A DNA stretch of 64,000 bases from Chloroflexota bacterium (GTDB lineage Bacteria; Chloroflexota; Anaerolineae; Anaerolineales; UBA11579). Shown piece by piece: positions 6,804-17,029 of the stretch; position 1 is the first letter of the stretch; each line of letters begins with the position of its first letter. The DNA is taken from the NCBI GenBank assembly GCA_013112575.1, contig JABFGG010000001.1:558001-622000 (forward strand), given 5' to 3'. The position numbers and the translations under genes were made by a program. Below the pieces are notes generated by a model. The model was not told the origin of the DNA and did no database searches. It saw only the letters and a list, made by a program, of their open reading frames with translations.

Positions 6804-9800
6804 TTACTGCGACGTCCAATATGACATACCATAAGTTGTACCATCAATCGTAAGCGTATCATTCATAAATGATGCCATATTCGCACCTGTAGTATTGGAA
6901 GCCCACTTGCCATAGACCCATCCTAAAAACATGTCGGCAAAGACCTCGTTACCATTTGAAGTTGGATAAGGACCAATATCCATTCGCCACATGTGTGAAC
7001 TAGAAAGTGAAGGAGGAGGGTGAAAACCTGATCGCGGGTCATTATTAACTATCGATCTAAATTGCCCACCTGAGGCTAAAGCCTGGTAAGGTCCATCTGA
7101 AGCGAAAGAACCGCCGAATGCATGCCCCAGTTCGTGGACAACATTATGAACAGATAGATCAAAAGCATGACTTGGGGGACGGTTTGTAGATGTAGTCCAT
7201 AAGCTAGTGAAGCTGATCATGCTGGCCGAAGAAGTACATCCATACGCTCCGGCATTCCGACAATCATCAGACATCCATTTTGCATTTGGATCACCATCAC
7301 GAAAACTATTTCCCCAGAGAATAGTTAGATCCCCGTATACTGCCTGAAATGCATCTCCCCCTGATGTTCCTGCAGTCTCCCCTAATTTGCGGCCTGTGTC
7401 AACAACTGCTCTTCCAGCTGCTCTCGCGCCATCGATATCCCATTCTACATTGTTGCCATTTAATCTGCCATCTACTAGAGATACTCCGTAATTCGTCTCC
7501 ACAAAGTTTTTAATCGCATCTTTCTGACCAGAATGATGGTAGAGTTCAATTACTTGATGATCCTGAAAATCAGAACTGTGATTACTATAATACGAATTAG
7601 CACATTTTGGGTCAGAAAAACAAGCATATGGATTATGTCCTGACGGATCACTAAAATTTATTGGATTGTTGAAAGTGTAACTGTATCGATTTAAGCTTTG
7701 TGGATTGAGCAAATTCGGCACAATCGTATCCGGCTGAGTAAACCTTCCTAAACTCGGCGAATACCAGCGGGCGTTGTAATCCATCAGGCCAAAATCACCG
7801 GTGTTGCTACGCTGTCCGGTGTAGCTAAAGTCGGTGGGCGAGTCAGCTTCCAGCAGTTCACTGCCAAAGGCCATGTAGCGCTGCTGGCTGTTGGCCACCA
7901 ATGCGCCCGTGTCGTCCGTCACGGCTACCACCGAGCCGAGGTGGTCGGTGAGCAGGAAGCGGGTGTCGTTGCCCTCGCGCATGGCGATGCGCTGCCCGGC
8001 GATGCTGTAGTATTTGGTCACTACTGGCGTGGTGCCACTGGCATCTTTCACCGTGTACATTCCACCGCCCAGGAAGAGGGAAATAGTGTCGTCAGGATTG
8101 ACCTGTTTGATGCGCGTGCCATTGCCGTCGTAGGTGAAAGTCCAGGTATCACCGGCTGTGCCGCTGGCGCAGGTGCCGCTGGTAATCTCCTCGACCTTGC
8201 TGAGGCGGTTCTCTGCATTGTAGGTCTGCCGCCAGGTCACGCCGTCCTCGATGCGGCAGGTCATGTTGCCGTTGGCGTCGTAGCTGTAGGTGTCGGTGTA
8301 CTGGCCCAATCCACCCTTGTTGCGCACCACCTGCGATACCGCGTGTGGGTGGTTGGCGTCGTAGCTGTATTCGTGGCTGATCCAGTCCGGCGCGGGCGTT
8401 TCCGGCGCGATGGGCGGCTCGGTAAAGGGGTAGGCCTGCCCGTTGCCCTCGTTGTAGAGGTAGGTGAGTTCGTCGGCGGTGAGGGTGCGATCCCAGATAC
8501 CGACCTCATCGATCTCACCATCGAAATGCCATAGATCAGCCCGCAAGGCCCCCAATAGCAGGTTCAGCGTGAGGTCCCGTACACCTTTGCTATAGGTTAC
8601 CTTGTCGATGGTGCCATTGTTGATCGAGATGCCGATCTCATCCTCATGCTCATCATGGTAGACGTACACGAAGTACCACTCCCCGGTGTTCAGAGCTCCA
8701 TGGCTGTTGGCTGTCACCGAGGTGGACACATCATTGCTGTCCCAGACCGAGAACTGTACCTTTTCGTCGCCGCCGTTCAAGCTCACACGATATTCATGGC
8801 TGGAGCCAGCGCCATACTTGCTCAACAAGCCAAAACTACTACCCGGGAAGCTCTCCACATTGATCCAGAAAGCCCAGGCCTTGTCCGCGTTGCCAGCCAC
8901 GCTCACAGCAGCATTGTCAGACGTAGACAGGTATTCATCATTAGTGGTCTCAAAGTCTGCCGAGTTGCCCACCAGGCCCGTACCCTGCAGTACCGAGTTG
9001 TGGTCACTCATGTCGCTGCTTGCCACAGCATCGTCGCGGGTACCACTCGCCTCGTCCAGGTCCCAGTAGGCTGCCAGGTCTGTGTTCAACGAGATGTAAG
9101 GCTCGGGGGTCGGTGCGGGCGTGGGTGCCGGCGAACCATCAAAGGGATGCTGCAGGCCATCACCTGTGCTGTACAAAGCGCTGACCTCTGAGGCGGTCAG
9201 TGTGCGGTTCCAGATGCCCAGCTCGTCGATCTGGCCATCGAAGTACCATAAGTCAGACCTCAGCGCACCCACTAGCATGGGCGAGTCACTGTCTTTCACT
9301 CCGGCACTAAAGGACGCTGTGTCCACGGTGCCATCGTTGATACTGATGCCGATCTCGTCGTTGTCTGCATCGTGATAGACATACACGAAGTACCATTGCC
9401 CTGCACTCAGCGCACCATGCGTAGTGGCCGTCACCGAAGTGGCCGTGTCGGTGCTGTCCCAGACCGAGAATAGTACCTTTTGGTCGCCACCGTTCAAGCT
9501 CACACGGTATTCATGGTTGGAACCGGCCCCATACTTGGCCAGCAATCCCTGGCTGCTACCTGTCAGGCTCTCCACATTGACCCAGAAGGCCCAGGCCTTG
9601 TTCTGGTGCCCTTGCACGCTCACCGTGGCATTGTCATCGATCCTCAGGTACTCCTTGCTGGTATAACTGAAGTCTCCAGCCCAACCTAGGATGCCATCGT
9701 CTTGCTCCACGGTGTTGATGTCGCTGAGATCGTTGGTGCTCACCTCATCTGCCCGTGTCCCCGACACCTCATCCAGGTGCCAATAGGCCACCAATCCGGT

Positions 9801-12800
9801 CGTCAGGGCATTGGGATCCACGGTGGCCGTAGCGGTGGCTGTCTGGGTGGGTGTTGGGGTGCTCGTGGCTGTCGGTGTCGGTGTATAAGTGTGCTCCAGG
9901 GTCGGGGTCGCTGTGGGTACCGGAGTCGGACTAAGGCCATAGAGGTCATCGATCTCCGCTTGCGTGAGGGCCTCATCGTAGAGGTAGACCTCGTCCAGAC
10001 GGCCCGAGAAAGGTTTACTCGCATCGCTGAAGTTGAGGCCATCGCCTGCCGCATAACTGATCGAACCGGTCACGTTGCGTGAGGAGACCAGGATACCGTT
10101 GACATACAGACGGATCTCACCCTCGGTCTTGTCATACACCCCGATGACGTGCGACCATTGGTCCTGCGGCAGGATGGGGCCGGAGACCAGTTGAGGGTCG
10201 AGGTCATTGAGGTGGAACTCGACAAAGCCATCGGAGTCGGTGCGGAAACCGTATTCGTTGCCGGTATTGTGGTAGCTGATAATGATGTCATCTTCACTGG
10301 CCGCATCCGGGTAGATCCAGGCGGCCAGGGAGAGGCTGTCCGCTGGCTTGAGTGCAGCAGCGGCATCGGCCCGGGCATAATCATCGGTGCCATCTAGCAA
10401 CAGGGCATCATCACTGAGACCATAGGTGGTCCAACTGGTGCTGTTGTAGAGAGTAGCATCGTTGTTGTTGCCAGAGCTATCAGCAGCCGTGCTGCCGCTG
10501 CCCTCATCGAAGTGCCATTCGCCAGCAATGGAAGGCGGAATAGGTGTGTTGGTGGCAGTATTGGTTGGAGTCGGTGTAACCGTGGGAGTATTGGTCGGTG
10601 TGGGCGTCGCCGCAGGCAGCAGGCCGATATAGTCAGCATCATCGGACTCGAAAGCATCAAAGTACAAGGTGCCTGATGTGCCCGAGCCGGTGCCGTTGGG
10701 CAGCCCCAGCTTCACACCCCCCAGGCTATGGGTGTCATTATCCACCGTGCTGAGCTGTTTTGCCTGGGTGCCATCGATATACAGCGTCAGGTGGCCGTCA
10801 TCGTTGCCCGGCCCACTGGAAGCTTTCCAATCGATCTCAATGGCATGCCAGGCATCGGTGATCGTGACCCAATCACTCTCCGTGCCGCTGGCGCTGTCGT
10901 TATACACCTCTATAGAAATATAGTAGTCGCCATTGCCATAGTTCAGCCAGACCTTCATATAACCATCTTCATCCTGGAAGATGACCATCTGGTCCCAATT
11001 GGCGATGGTGGTACTGTTAGGGTCGAAATAGAAGCGAGCGCGATAGCGGGTCTCGGTCGTGAGGGAATCGTCATAGACGTAAATGGCATTCGTGTCATCG
11101 ACCAGGGCCTGCATGCCATAACTGCCTTCATGGGCTGAGCCTGCCGAGGTGCTGAGGTCACCACTATCCGTAGTTGCTGAGGTCCAGGCATTAAAGTTAT
11201 TGTTCTCAAAATCGTCATTCAAGATCGTGACGAATAAAGGTCTTGGAGGGGGAACATAGGCAGCAGAAGCATCATCATCAACTTGTGCTTGATCGTCTTG
11301 CACCACAACTGATGAAGCCGGCCGACCATACATGGCAGGTACATCACTAAAGGCCTGCTGGTTGCCCAGGGTGCTGTGCTGCGGCACCACCACCACCTGG
11401 TTTTCGAGGCTGGCAAGGGGGAAAAGGCCAATGAAGGTATCGCGGCGCGACTCAAATGCATCAAAATACAGGTCCCCAGCGGTGGCAGTGTCCACCCCCT
11501 CCACCAGACCCAGACGGACATCGGTGATGCGCTGGCCGTCATTGTCCAGGGTATCGATCAGGTCAACCTCGACCCCCTCCAGGTAGAAGAACATGAAGCC
11601 GTCGTCATTACCCGCCCCTGTGGAACGCTCCCAGTGCAGCTCAACCTCGTGCCAGGCATCTGTGATGGCATTCCAATCGCCATAGCTGAAGGCGCTGGTG
11701 GTGTCGTCCCAGGCCCCGGCACGCAGCTGGTAGACGTCGTTCTGGCCGTCGTTGGCATAACGCATCTCGACCACAAAACGACGGTTGAGCCCGTCCAGGC
11801 CATCAAAGATGGTGTGGCTGTCATTCAAGGTCATGGTGACGGTGTTGGGGTCGAAGTAGAAGCGGGCGTGGTACTCGGCCTCGCCCAGCGGGCTGTCGTC
11901 GGTAACATAGCGCGCTTCACTGCTGGAGTTGTCCGATTGCACCAACAGGCCCTTGAGGGTTTCATACTTGGCGCTGGCCGACAGGCTGGGATGTCCGCTA
12001 CCAGGGGTCTCATTCCAGTTCGAGAGATCTGTGCCCTCAAAATCGTCGCTGAAGATGATGTCCTCCAGCCATTCGTCGACATTGAGGATGTTGCCCACCT
12101 GATCATACTCGTAGGTCTGGCGGTAGGCATAACCGTCTGCGGAGTCCTCATCCGCCGAGGTCAGGCGGTTGAGGTGATCATATTCAAAGGTGAAATCGTG
12201 CCCCAGGACGTTGTCGTCCAAAGTGGTGATGTTGCCATTGCTGTCATAGCCGTAATCGAAGTCGATCACGGCGGCGCTGCCGCTTTTCTGGGCCACACGG
12301 TCGGTCAGGCGGAAGTTGTCGGCGTGGTAGGTATTGTCGATGACAATGCCGTTGTCCAGCGTGATGCTGTCAAGCTGCCCCATCACCGTGTATGCCAGGT
12401 CGGCCAGGTCGCCCACGGTCGAGCCAGAAACGCTGTCTGCACGACCGAAATCGTCGTATGTATAGGTCACGACCTCGCTGTCCGGATAGGTGATCGTGAT
12501 CGGGCGTCCCAGCCAGTCGGTGGCTGTAGTGAAAGCATAGTTGTTCGTATCGATCGTGCGCGTCTCGGTCACGCTGCGCGCATAGTTGCTGTATGCCCAG
12601 GCGGTGCTGCCGCTCTGATCGCTCATAGCAGTACGGAGGCCCAGGTTGGTGCCCACGATGGTGCCATAGCTGTAATTGGCTATTTCGTTGGGCACACTGA
12701 TGCTGTCCTTGTACTTGTTGGTCAGGCGGTTGAGGTCATCGTAGGCGAAAAGCAGCACCTGATTGCGGGCGTCGGTCTGTTTGGTCAGGTTGCCCTGTGG

Positions 12801-15800
12801 GTCATACTCATATGTCCAGGCCCCCATGTCGGGGTCGTCCATGCTGGTCTTACGCCCCAACCAGTCATAGGCGATGTCGGTGCCGTTCAGCTCAGCATCT
12901 CTGACGCGTGTCAGGCGGTTGAAGATGTCATAGTAGTACAGGGTGGTGGCATACACATTGGCGCCCTGGTTCTGCCACTCCTGCACCTTGATCAAACGAC
13001 CCAAGCCATCCATCTCGCGACTGATCTTCTCCCCATTAGGGTTGGTTACCGTGGTGGTCAGGCCGTCATAACTGGTGCTGGAAGTGATGTTGCCGGGGGC
13101 AGTGACCTCGGTGGCGCGCCCCAGGAGGTCATAGGTCGTGCTGCTGTAGTCCAGGTTGGCCCAGGCGGGCGTTAAGTAGGTGCCGCCTGTGCCGGTCTGC
13201 TCCACGGACACGCTCTGCTTGCCCACCAGCCCCTGTTCGTTGAAGTCGGTGTAGGTCACCAGATAATCTGAACCGCCCTGCACCTGGTTCTGCACGATGC
13301 GCCCCAATCCATCATAGAAACCCCACACCGGGCGATAGAGGTCCGTTGCGGGCATGGTATCCCAGATCTCCATCTTGACGGCATAAGGGGCGGAGACCTC
13401 GCCACTACTCACAGTGGGGTAGGTGTATTTGACGGTGGCAGAGCCAAATCCTGGTGCAGTGGCAGTCAATACACGCCCTAAACCATCATAGGTCGTGCTG
13501 GTGGTCCAGTCGTTGAGGTCCTCGATCTCATAGGGCATTCCCAGCGTATAGAGATAAAGAGAGTCTGCGCTCTGGCTGAGGTCGTTAGTCACTGTGGTGG
13601 GATAAGTGCGGTAGGTGCTTTCATAGGTCGTGCTGGTCGTTTGTGCACTGCCGCTGGGCGTGGACCCAAAGGAGCCATAGCTCTCATAGGAAGACACTGA
13701 GGTCACATTGCCATAGGCATCGTAGGCGTAACTGCTATCCACGGTTTTGGTGCCGTCTCCCGTGGCGCTTTGCGTCAGGGTCAGGTTGCCCTTGCTGGGC
13801 GCTGTGGCGGTGTTGTCATACTGGTACTGCATTTCGGAAAGTGTGTTGTCGCTGGCATCTTTAATGCGCATACGCGAGACACGATCCAGGATATACACAT
13901 CCGGATTTGTGTTCAAGTTGTATTCATAAACGTGCTTGCGGGTGAGCGCTCCCCCCAGGTAGTCCATCTGCACCAGCAGGTTGCCGTTCCCAGGATCGCG
14001 CTGGAAGAAGGTCTTGGAGGTCAGCGACAAGCTGCTGCCAATGCGAGTGTAGGATTTGGTCTCGCTCAGATAACGATATTCCCAACCGACAAACGGCGCT
14101 TCGGAGTTGTCGGTGAAGTAAGTGTTGCTGCTCTTGCGCAGCACGTTCGAGTTGGAGGGATCACGCAGTTCGGTCCACAATTCGCGACCCGTGTCCAGAC
14201 CCAATGTGCCGAATTTGTGGGTCGTGTCCAGGATCTTGGTGGTGCCGTCGGTTTCATAACTGGTTTCGGTCACATCCGCGTAGCCGATCAATGAACCCAG
14301 CCCAGCACCACCCTCGTTGGTGTATTGCACACCGGAATACGCATATTTCTGTATGGCCGCATCGGATACGGAACCATCAAAATCGCTCTTGACGCGCACT
14401 TCCGAGGCGCGCCAGTTGTACCAGGAGTTGGTACTGCGCCCGTCATTCTCGTAGCTGTAGTTGAGCGAAGCCCCATAGCCGTTGTCGATCACCGTCAGAC
14501 GCGGGTAGGCCCAGGCGTTGTCTTCACCGGTCACGGCGCGGTTGTCCTTGTTGGCATAGGTAAAAGATACCGTTGCCGCAGTTGTGGAGGGGATCGACTG
14601 GCTGCTCTCGGTGAAGCCCCCACCGCTGATGGTGATGCTATCGAGCACCAGCGTGCCGTTGGCATTAGGGGCAGAGGGTGCGGAATACTCAAAATCGTAT
14701 GTCCGCACGGCTGTTGTCGACAAGCCGCTGCAAGCTGTGCAGTAAATCTCGATGCTGTCTAATTGTTTGGTATCCCAGTGATCCCAGATACCGAAGTCGG
14801 TGGGGTTGTCATCGCCTACACGGTCCTCGGTGTTGAACTCCATCTTGTAGCCTGGGGCCAGGTCTTCCACCCCCTGGCTGTCCAGGTGTCCGGTGTATTC
14901 GATGCTGCTCAGATAGCTGGCCAGGTCGAATTGAGGCACCTGTGAAGCCGGATCAGGGCCGTGCTCAGTGTAGTTGTATTCGATGAAGTTGCCGTTGCTG
15001 TCCACCACCCGGTCCACCCGCCAGCGCATGGCCACTAAATTTTCGGCAGCACCGGCATAACCCAGGCTGTCATAGGGCGCTTCGGGTGTGTCGCAGGGGT
15101 TGCCCGTGATGCACTTGTAGCCATACATCAGGGTTAGTTGCTCGGCATCCGTATTCCAGCCGATGCGGTATCTGGTGCCATCTGTGGCCACCACTTCCCA
15201 CCATTCCTTGCTATCGTTTTGCACACCGTCACTGTTGCCCAGCGCTTCGTTGTGACGCTCGACGTATAAAAAGGAAGCGCGTTTGGTGTGGTAGCGCTCC
15301 GGGTCGTTCTCATCCTGGATCAAGTCGTGCAGTGCGCCATTGAAGGTCAGGGCATACTCATCCACATAGCCATATCCGTCCTCATCGGTTTCGATCTTGC
15401 GTACGATCTCGATAGCGTCCATGTTCCAGCCCACCCCCACCCAGGGGGCCTGTACATCACCTAAAACCCCATCCACGGTGGCACTGGAGTACGACAGGCT
15501 CACGCCCGGCTGCATGCCCGCACGTCCCGGCGGCGTCCAGATGGGCACCGAGTAACGTGCTGCGCCTGTGAACAACGATGTATAGGGCTGGTCGAATAAG
15601 AGCACGTTGGCCCCATTCTGTGGCAGACTGTCCCCGATGCCCGCCCCCCAGGTAGAGAAATGATCGGTCTCCACCGTCACAGTGTTGTTGTCATAGTCTA
15701 CCAGAGTGGGCGGCATCTTGACCCACACGTCCAGTTCAGGGATGTAGGTCGTAACGAAGGGTTCTTTGCCACCGGGCAAAGCATCCAGGTCACCCAGGGA

Positions 15801-16760
15801 ATCGAAATCCACTTCCATGAAAGCCGGTATGGCCAGGTCATCCGAGACATCATCGGTCACGGCCAGTTGCTGCTCGGCCAGGCCATCGTATTCGCCATCC
15901 GCGGCGTTCTCGGTCTCATACAGCTCCACCTGAAACTGCAGGTCGGGGCCGCTGTCCACAGCGACAGGGGAAATCACGGCGATGGCATCCTGCTGCAGGG
16001 CATTGGGTTCGATGTAGATCGAGGCGTTCTCAGTCTCCGCCCAGCCACCGTCCTTGTCAAGGCGCGCCACTTCGATGTTGCTCTGCAGAGCGGGCTGACC
16101 GACCCACAGTTCAGCGCTAGCCTTGAGGGCCACAGCACCGTCTTTGGAGTTGGTCTCAGCAGTGTGCACCCACAGTTCACCCTTGGGGCTGGATTTGGGC
16201 GCGGTTACCTGCAGCGTATAGTTAAAAGCTACCTGCCCACCAGGAGCTAATTCATCGATTTCATAGCTGATTGTGTTGTTGCTGGCATCAAAGGAGATTG
16301 TTTGATTAACATCGGGGAGGAAAGTGAAGCCAGTCTCTAATTCATCAATGAACAACAAGTCATTGAGCGTATCAGCACTGTCATTGGTCACAATGGCACT
16401 GAAGGTCACGTAGCCGTCATAGGCGATCTGGCCGGGCGTGGCAAACAGGTGCAGATCGACCGGCTCACCCTGCGCTTTCTCAGGCAGTTCGGGTGCTGCA
16501 TCCAATATAGAAGGAGGCGGTGGGATGTACGGCTCTTCCTCATATTCAGGGTATTCGATCTCAGGGTCAAGCTCACCAAGATATTCTGGTAAGGCCGTCG
16601 GCGGGACGGACTCCGCCCCGGGCAGGTCATCTTGCAATGACGGGGGCGGCGTTGGCGGTGCCTGTGTGGCCAGCCAGGGCAACACACAAGATGAGGCGAA
16701 TACCGCTGAGGCTACTAAAATTCGGAAAAGGATCCAGGGAAATGGTTCTTTACGAGGCAC
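6804..16760 (-). CDS. Giant RHS/YD-repeat secreted protein with LamG-rich insert and C-terminal zinc-metalloprotease tip
   Basis: About 3318 aa. I place the start at GTG 16758-16760, because GGGAGG lies six bases upstream; 14 more codons extend to a TTG without a ribosome site. Order of parts: signal peptide (lipobox-like FASSC), DUF11-like domains with Pro-rich linkers, an SpvB/TcdB-type region around residues 380-450 (SVPIWTPPGRAGMQPGVSL), YD repeats to about 1565, two related DDFE...LYFDAFES beta domains, three LamG-like domains to about 2780, then the RHS core (DHLGS about 2938, SLGRFTQPD, NRYSYTFNNPINFSDPSGHNP about 3020-3042). The last 275 residues form a distinct tip with HELGH (3209-3213) and NEVFADMF (Glu3272), the pattern of a zincin. 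The tip is AT-rich while the core is GC-rich, as in polymorphic toxins. Target and export route are unknown. Confidence 0.88.
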   Translation of the reverse strand: MPRKEPFPWILFRILVASAVFASSCVLPWLATQAPPTPPPSLQDDLPGAESVPPTALPEYLGELDPEIEYPEYEEEPYIPPPPSILDAAPELPEKAQGEPVDLHLFATPGQIAYDGYVTFSAIVTNDSADTLNDLLFIDELETGFTFLPDVNQTISFDASNNTISYEIDELAPGGQVAFNYTLQVTAPKSSPKGELWVHTAETNSKDGAVALKASAELWVGQPALQSNIEVARLDKDGGWAETENASIYIEPNALQQDAIAVISPVAVDSGPDLQFQVELYETENAADGEYDGLAEQQLAVTDDVSDDLAIPAFMEVDFDSLGDLDALPGGKEPFVTTYIPELDVWVKMPPTLVDYDNNTVTVETDHFSTWGAGIGDSLPQNGANVLLFDQPYTSLFTGAARYSVPIWTPPGRAGMQPGVSLSYSSATVDGVLGDVQAPWVGVGWNMDAIEIVRKIETDEDGYGYVDEYALTFNGALHDLIQDENDPERYHTKRASFLYVERHNEALGNSDGVQNDSKEWWEVVATDGTRYRIGWNTDAEQLTLMYGYKCITGNPCDTPEAPYDSLGYAGAAENLVAMRWRVDRVVDSNGNFIEYNYTEHGPDPASQVPQFDLASYLSSIEYTGHLDSQGVEDLAPGYKMEFNTEDRVGDDNPTDFGIWDHWDTKQLDSIEIYCTACSGLSTTAVRTYDFEYSAPSAPNANGTLVLDSITISGGGFTESSQSIPSTTAATVSFTYANKDNRAVTGEDNAWAYPRLTVIDNGYGASLNYSYENDGRSTNSWYNWRASEVRVKSDFDGSVSDAAIQKYAYSGVQYTNEGGAGLGSLIGYADVTETSYETDGTTKILDTTHKFGTLGLDTGRELWTELRDPSNSNVLRKSSNTYFTDNSEAPFVGWEYRYLSETKSYTRIGSSLSLTSKTFFQRDPGNGNLLVQMDYLGGALTRKHVYEYNLNTNPDVYILDRVSRMRIKDASDNTLSEMQYQYDNTATAPSKGNLTLTQSATGDGTKTVDSSYAYDAYGNVTSVSSYESYGSFGSTPSGSAQTTSTTYESTYRTYPTTVTNDLSQSADSLYLYTLGMPYEIEDLNDWTTSTTYDGLGRVLTATAPGFGSATVKYTYPTVSSGEVSAPYAVKMEIWDTMPATDLYRPVWGFYDGLGRIVQNQVQGGSDYLVTYTDFNEQGLVGKQSVSVEQTGTGGTYLTPAWANLDYSSTTYDLLGRATEVTAPGNITSSTSYDGLTTTVTNPNGEKISREMDGLGRLIKVQEWQNQGANVYATTLYYYDIFNRLTRVRDAELNGTDIAYDWLGRKTSMDDPDMGAWTYEYDPQGNLTKQTDARNQVLLFAYDDLNRLTNKYKDSISVPNEIANYSYGTIVGTNLGLRTAMSDQSGSTAWAYSNYARSVTETRTIDTNNYAFTTATDWLGRPITITYPDSEVVTYTYDDFGRADSVSGSTVGDLADLAYTVMGQLDSITLDNGIVIDNTYHADNFRLTDRVAQKSGSAAVIDFDYGYDSNGNITTLDDNVLGHDFTFEYDHLNRLTSADEDSADGYAYRQTYEYDQVGNILNVDEWLEDIIFSDDFEGTDLSNWNETPGSGHPSLSASAKYETLKGLLVQSDNSSSEARYVTDDSPLGEAEYHARFYFDPNTVTMTLNDSHTIFDGLDGLNRRFVVEMRYANDGQNDVYQLRAGAWDDTTSAFSYGDWNAITDAWHEVELHWERSTGAGNDDGFMFFYLEGVEVDLIDTLDNDGQRITDVRLGLVEGVDTATAGDLYFDAFESRRDTFIGLFPLASLENQVVVVPQHSTLGNQQAFSDVPAMYGRPASSVVVQDDQAQVDDDASAAYVPPPRPLFVTILNDDFENNNFNAWTSATTDSGDLSTSAGSAHEGSYGMQALVDDTNAIYVYDDSLTTETRYRARFYFDPNSTTIANWDQMVIFQDEDGYMKVWLNYGNGDYYISIEVYNDSASGTESDWVTITDAWHAIEIDWKASSGPGNDDGHLTLYIDGTQAKQLSTVDNDTHSLGGVKLGLPNGTGSGTSGTLYFDAFESDDADYIGLLPAATPTPTNTPTVTPTPTNTATNTPIPPSIAGEWHFDEGSGSTAADSSGNNNDATLYNSTSWTTYGLSDDALLLDGTDDYARADAAAALKPADSLSLAAWIYPDAASEDDIIISYHNTGNEYGFRTDSDGFVEFHLNDLDPQLVSGPILPQDQWSHVIGVYDKTEGEIRLYVNGILVSSRNVTGSISYAAGDGLNFSDASKPFSGRLDEVYLYDEALTQAEIDDLYGLSPTPVPTATPTLEHTYTPTPTATSTPTPTQTATATATVDPNALTTGLVAYWHLDEVSGTRADEVSTNDLSDINTVEQDDGILGWAGDFSYTSKEYLRIDDNATVSVQGHQNKAWAFWVNVESLTGSSQGLLAKYGAGSNHEYRVSLNGGDQKVLFSVWDSTDTATSVTATTHGALSAGQWYFVYVYHDADNDEIGISINDGTVDTASFSAGVKDSDSPMLVGALRSDLWYFDGQIDELGIWNRTLTASEVSALYSTGDGLQHPFDGSPAPTPAPTPEPYISLNTDLAAYWDLDEASGTRDDAVASSDMSDHNSVLQGTGLVGNSADFETTNDEYLSTSDNAAVSVAGNADKAWAFWINVESFPGSSFGLLSKYGAGSSHEYRVSLNGGDEKVQFSVWDSNDVSTSVTANSHGALNTGEWYFVYVYHDEHEDEIGISINNGTIDKVTYSKGVRDLTLNLLLGALRADLWHFDGEIDEVGIWDRTLTADELTYLYNEGNGQAYPFTEPPIAPETPAPDWISHEYSYDANHPHAVSQVVRNKGGLGQYTDTYSYDANGNMTCRIEDGVTWRQTYNAENRLSKVEEITSGTCASGTAGDTWTFTYDGNGTRIKQVNPDDTISLFLGGGMYTVKDASGTTPVVTKYYSIAGQRIAMREGNDTRFLLTDHLGSVVAVTDDTGALVANSQQRYMAFGSELLEADSPTDFSYTGQRSNTGDFGLMDYNARWYSPSLGRFTQPDTIVPNLLNPQSLNRYSYTFNNPINFSDPSGHNPYACFSDPKCANSYYSNHSSDFQDHQVIELYHHSGQKDAIKNFVETNYGVSLVDGRLNGNNVEWDIDGARAAGRAVVDTGRKLGETAGTSGGDAFQAVYGDLTILWGNSFRDGDPNAKWMSDDCRNAGAYGCTSSASMISFTSLWTTSTNRPPSHAFDLSVHNVVHELGHAFGGSFASDGPYQALASGGQFRSIVNNDPRSGFHPPPSLSSSHMWRMDIGPYPTSNGNEVFADMFLGWVYGKWASNTTGANMASFMNDTLTIDGTTYGMSYWTSQ

Positions 16761-16811
16761 GAGCTTCCTCCCAGAAGGGTCTAAGAAATACCAACACGAC
16801 AACGATACAAG

Positions 16812-16853
16812 AACATACGTGCTAGATCAAGCATTTGTCAAGACCTTGACAAA
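16812..16853 (-). promoter_or_regulatory. Candidate RHS promoter with a 20-bp palindrome
   Basis: TTTGTCAAG-AC-CTTGACAAA (16834-16853) is a perfect 9-2-9 dyad. Read on the minus strand it supplies TTGACA (16836-16841), with TATGTT (16812-16817) 18 bp downstream as a -10 box for the RHS gene. The dyad would place an operator on top of the -35 element. No regulator gene is adjacent. Confidence 0.4.
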
Positions 16854-17029
16854 CCATGATGTGACAGATTCCTCCACGAATCCGTCTACTCCCTCTCCAT
16901 CGGATGCTTTTTCAGTGTATGAACGAGCTATAAACAAAACTATAAACAAGGTAGGTTTTTCATATAGACAGTTGTACTAACTTTTGAAATGCATTTTTTG
17001 AATGCCCTGTCAAACTTATAATGCGTCGC

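Noticed and set aside
8686-9666. Pair of similar antisense frames over the LamG domains
   Set aside because: They resemble each other only because the sense strand is a tandem duplication.
11376-13175. Open frame of about 600 codons antisense to the RHS gene
   Set aside because: It runs opposite to a clearly coding sequence, has a low-complexity Val/Gly/Ala composition and contains no domain. Long antisense frames are expected opposite GC-rich repetitive genes.
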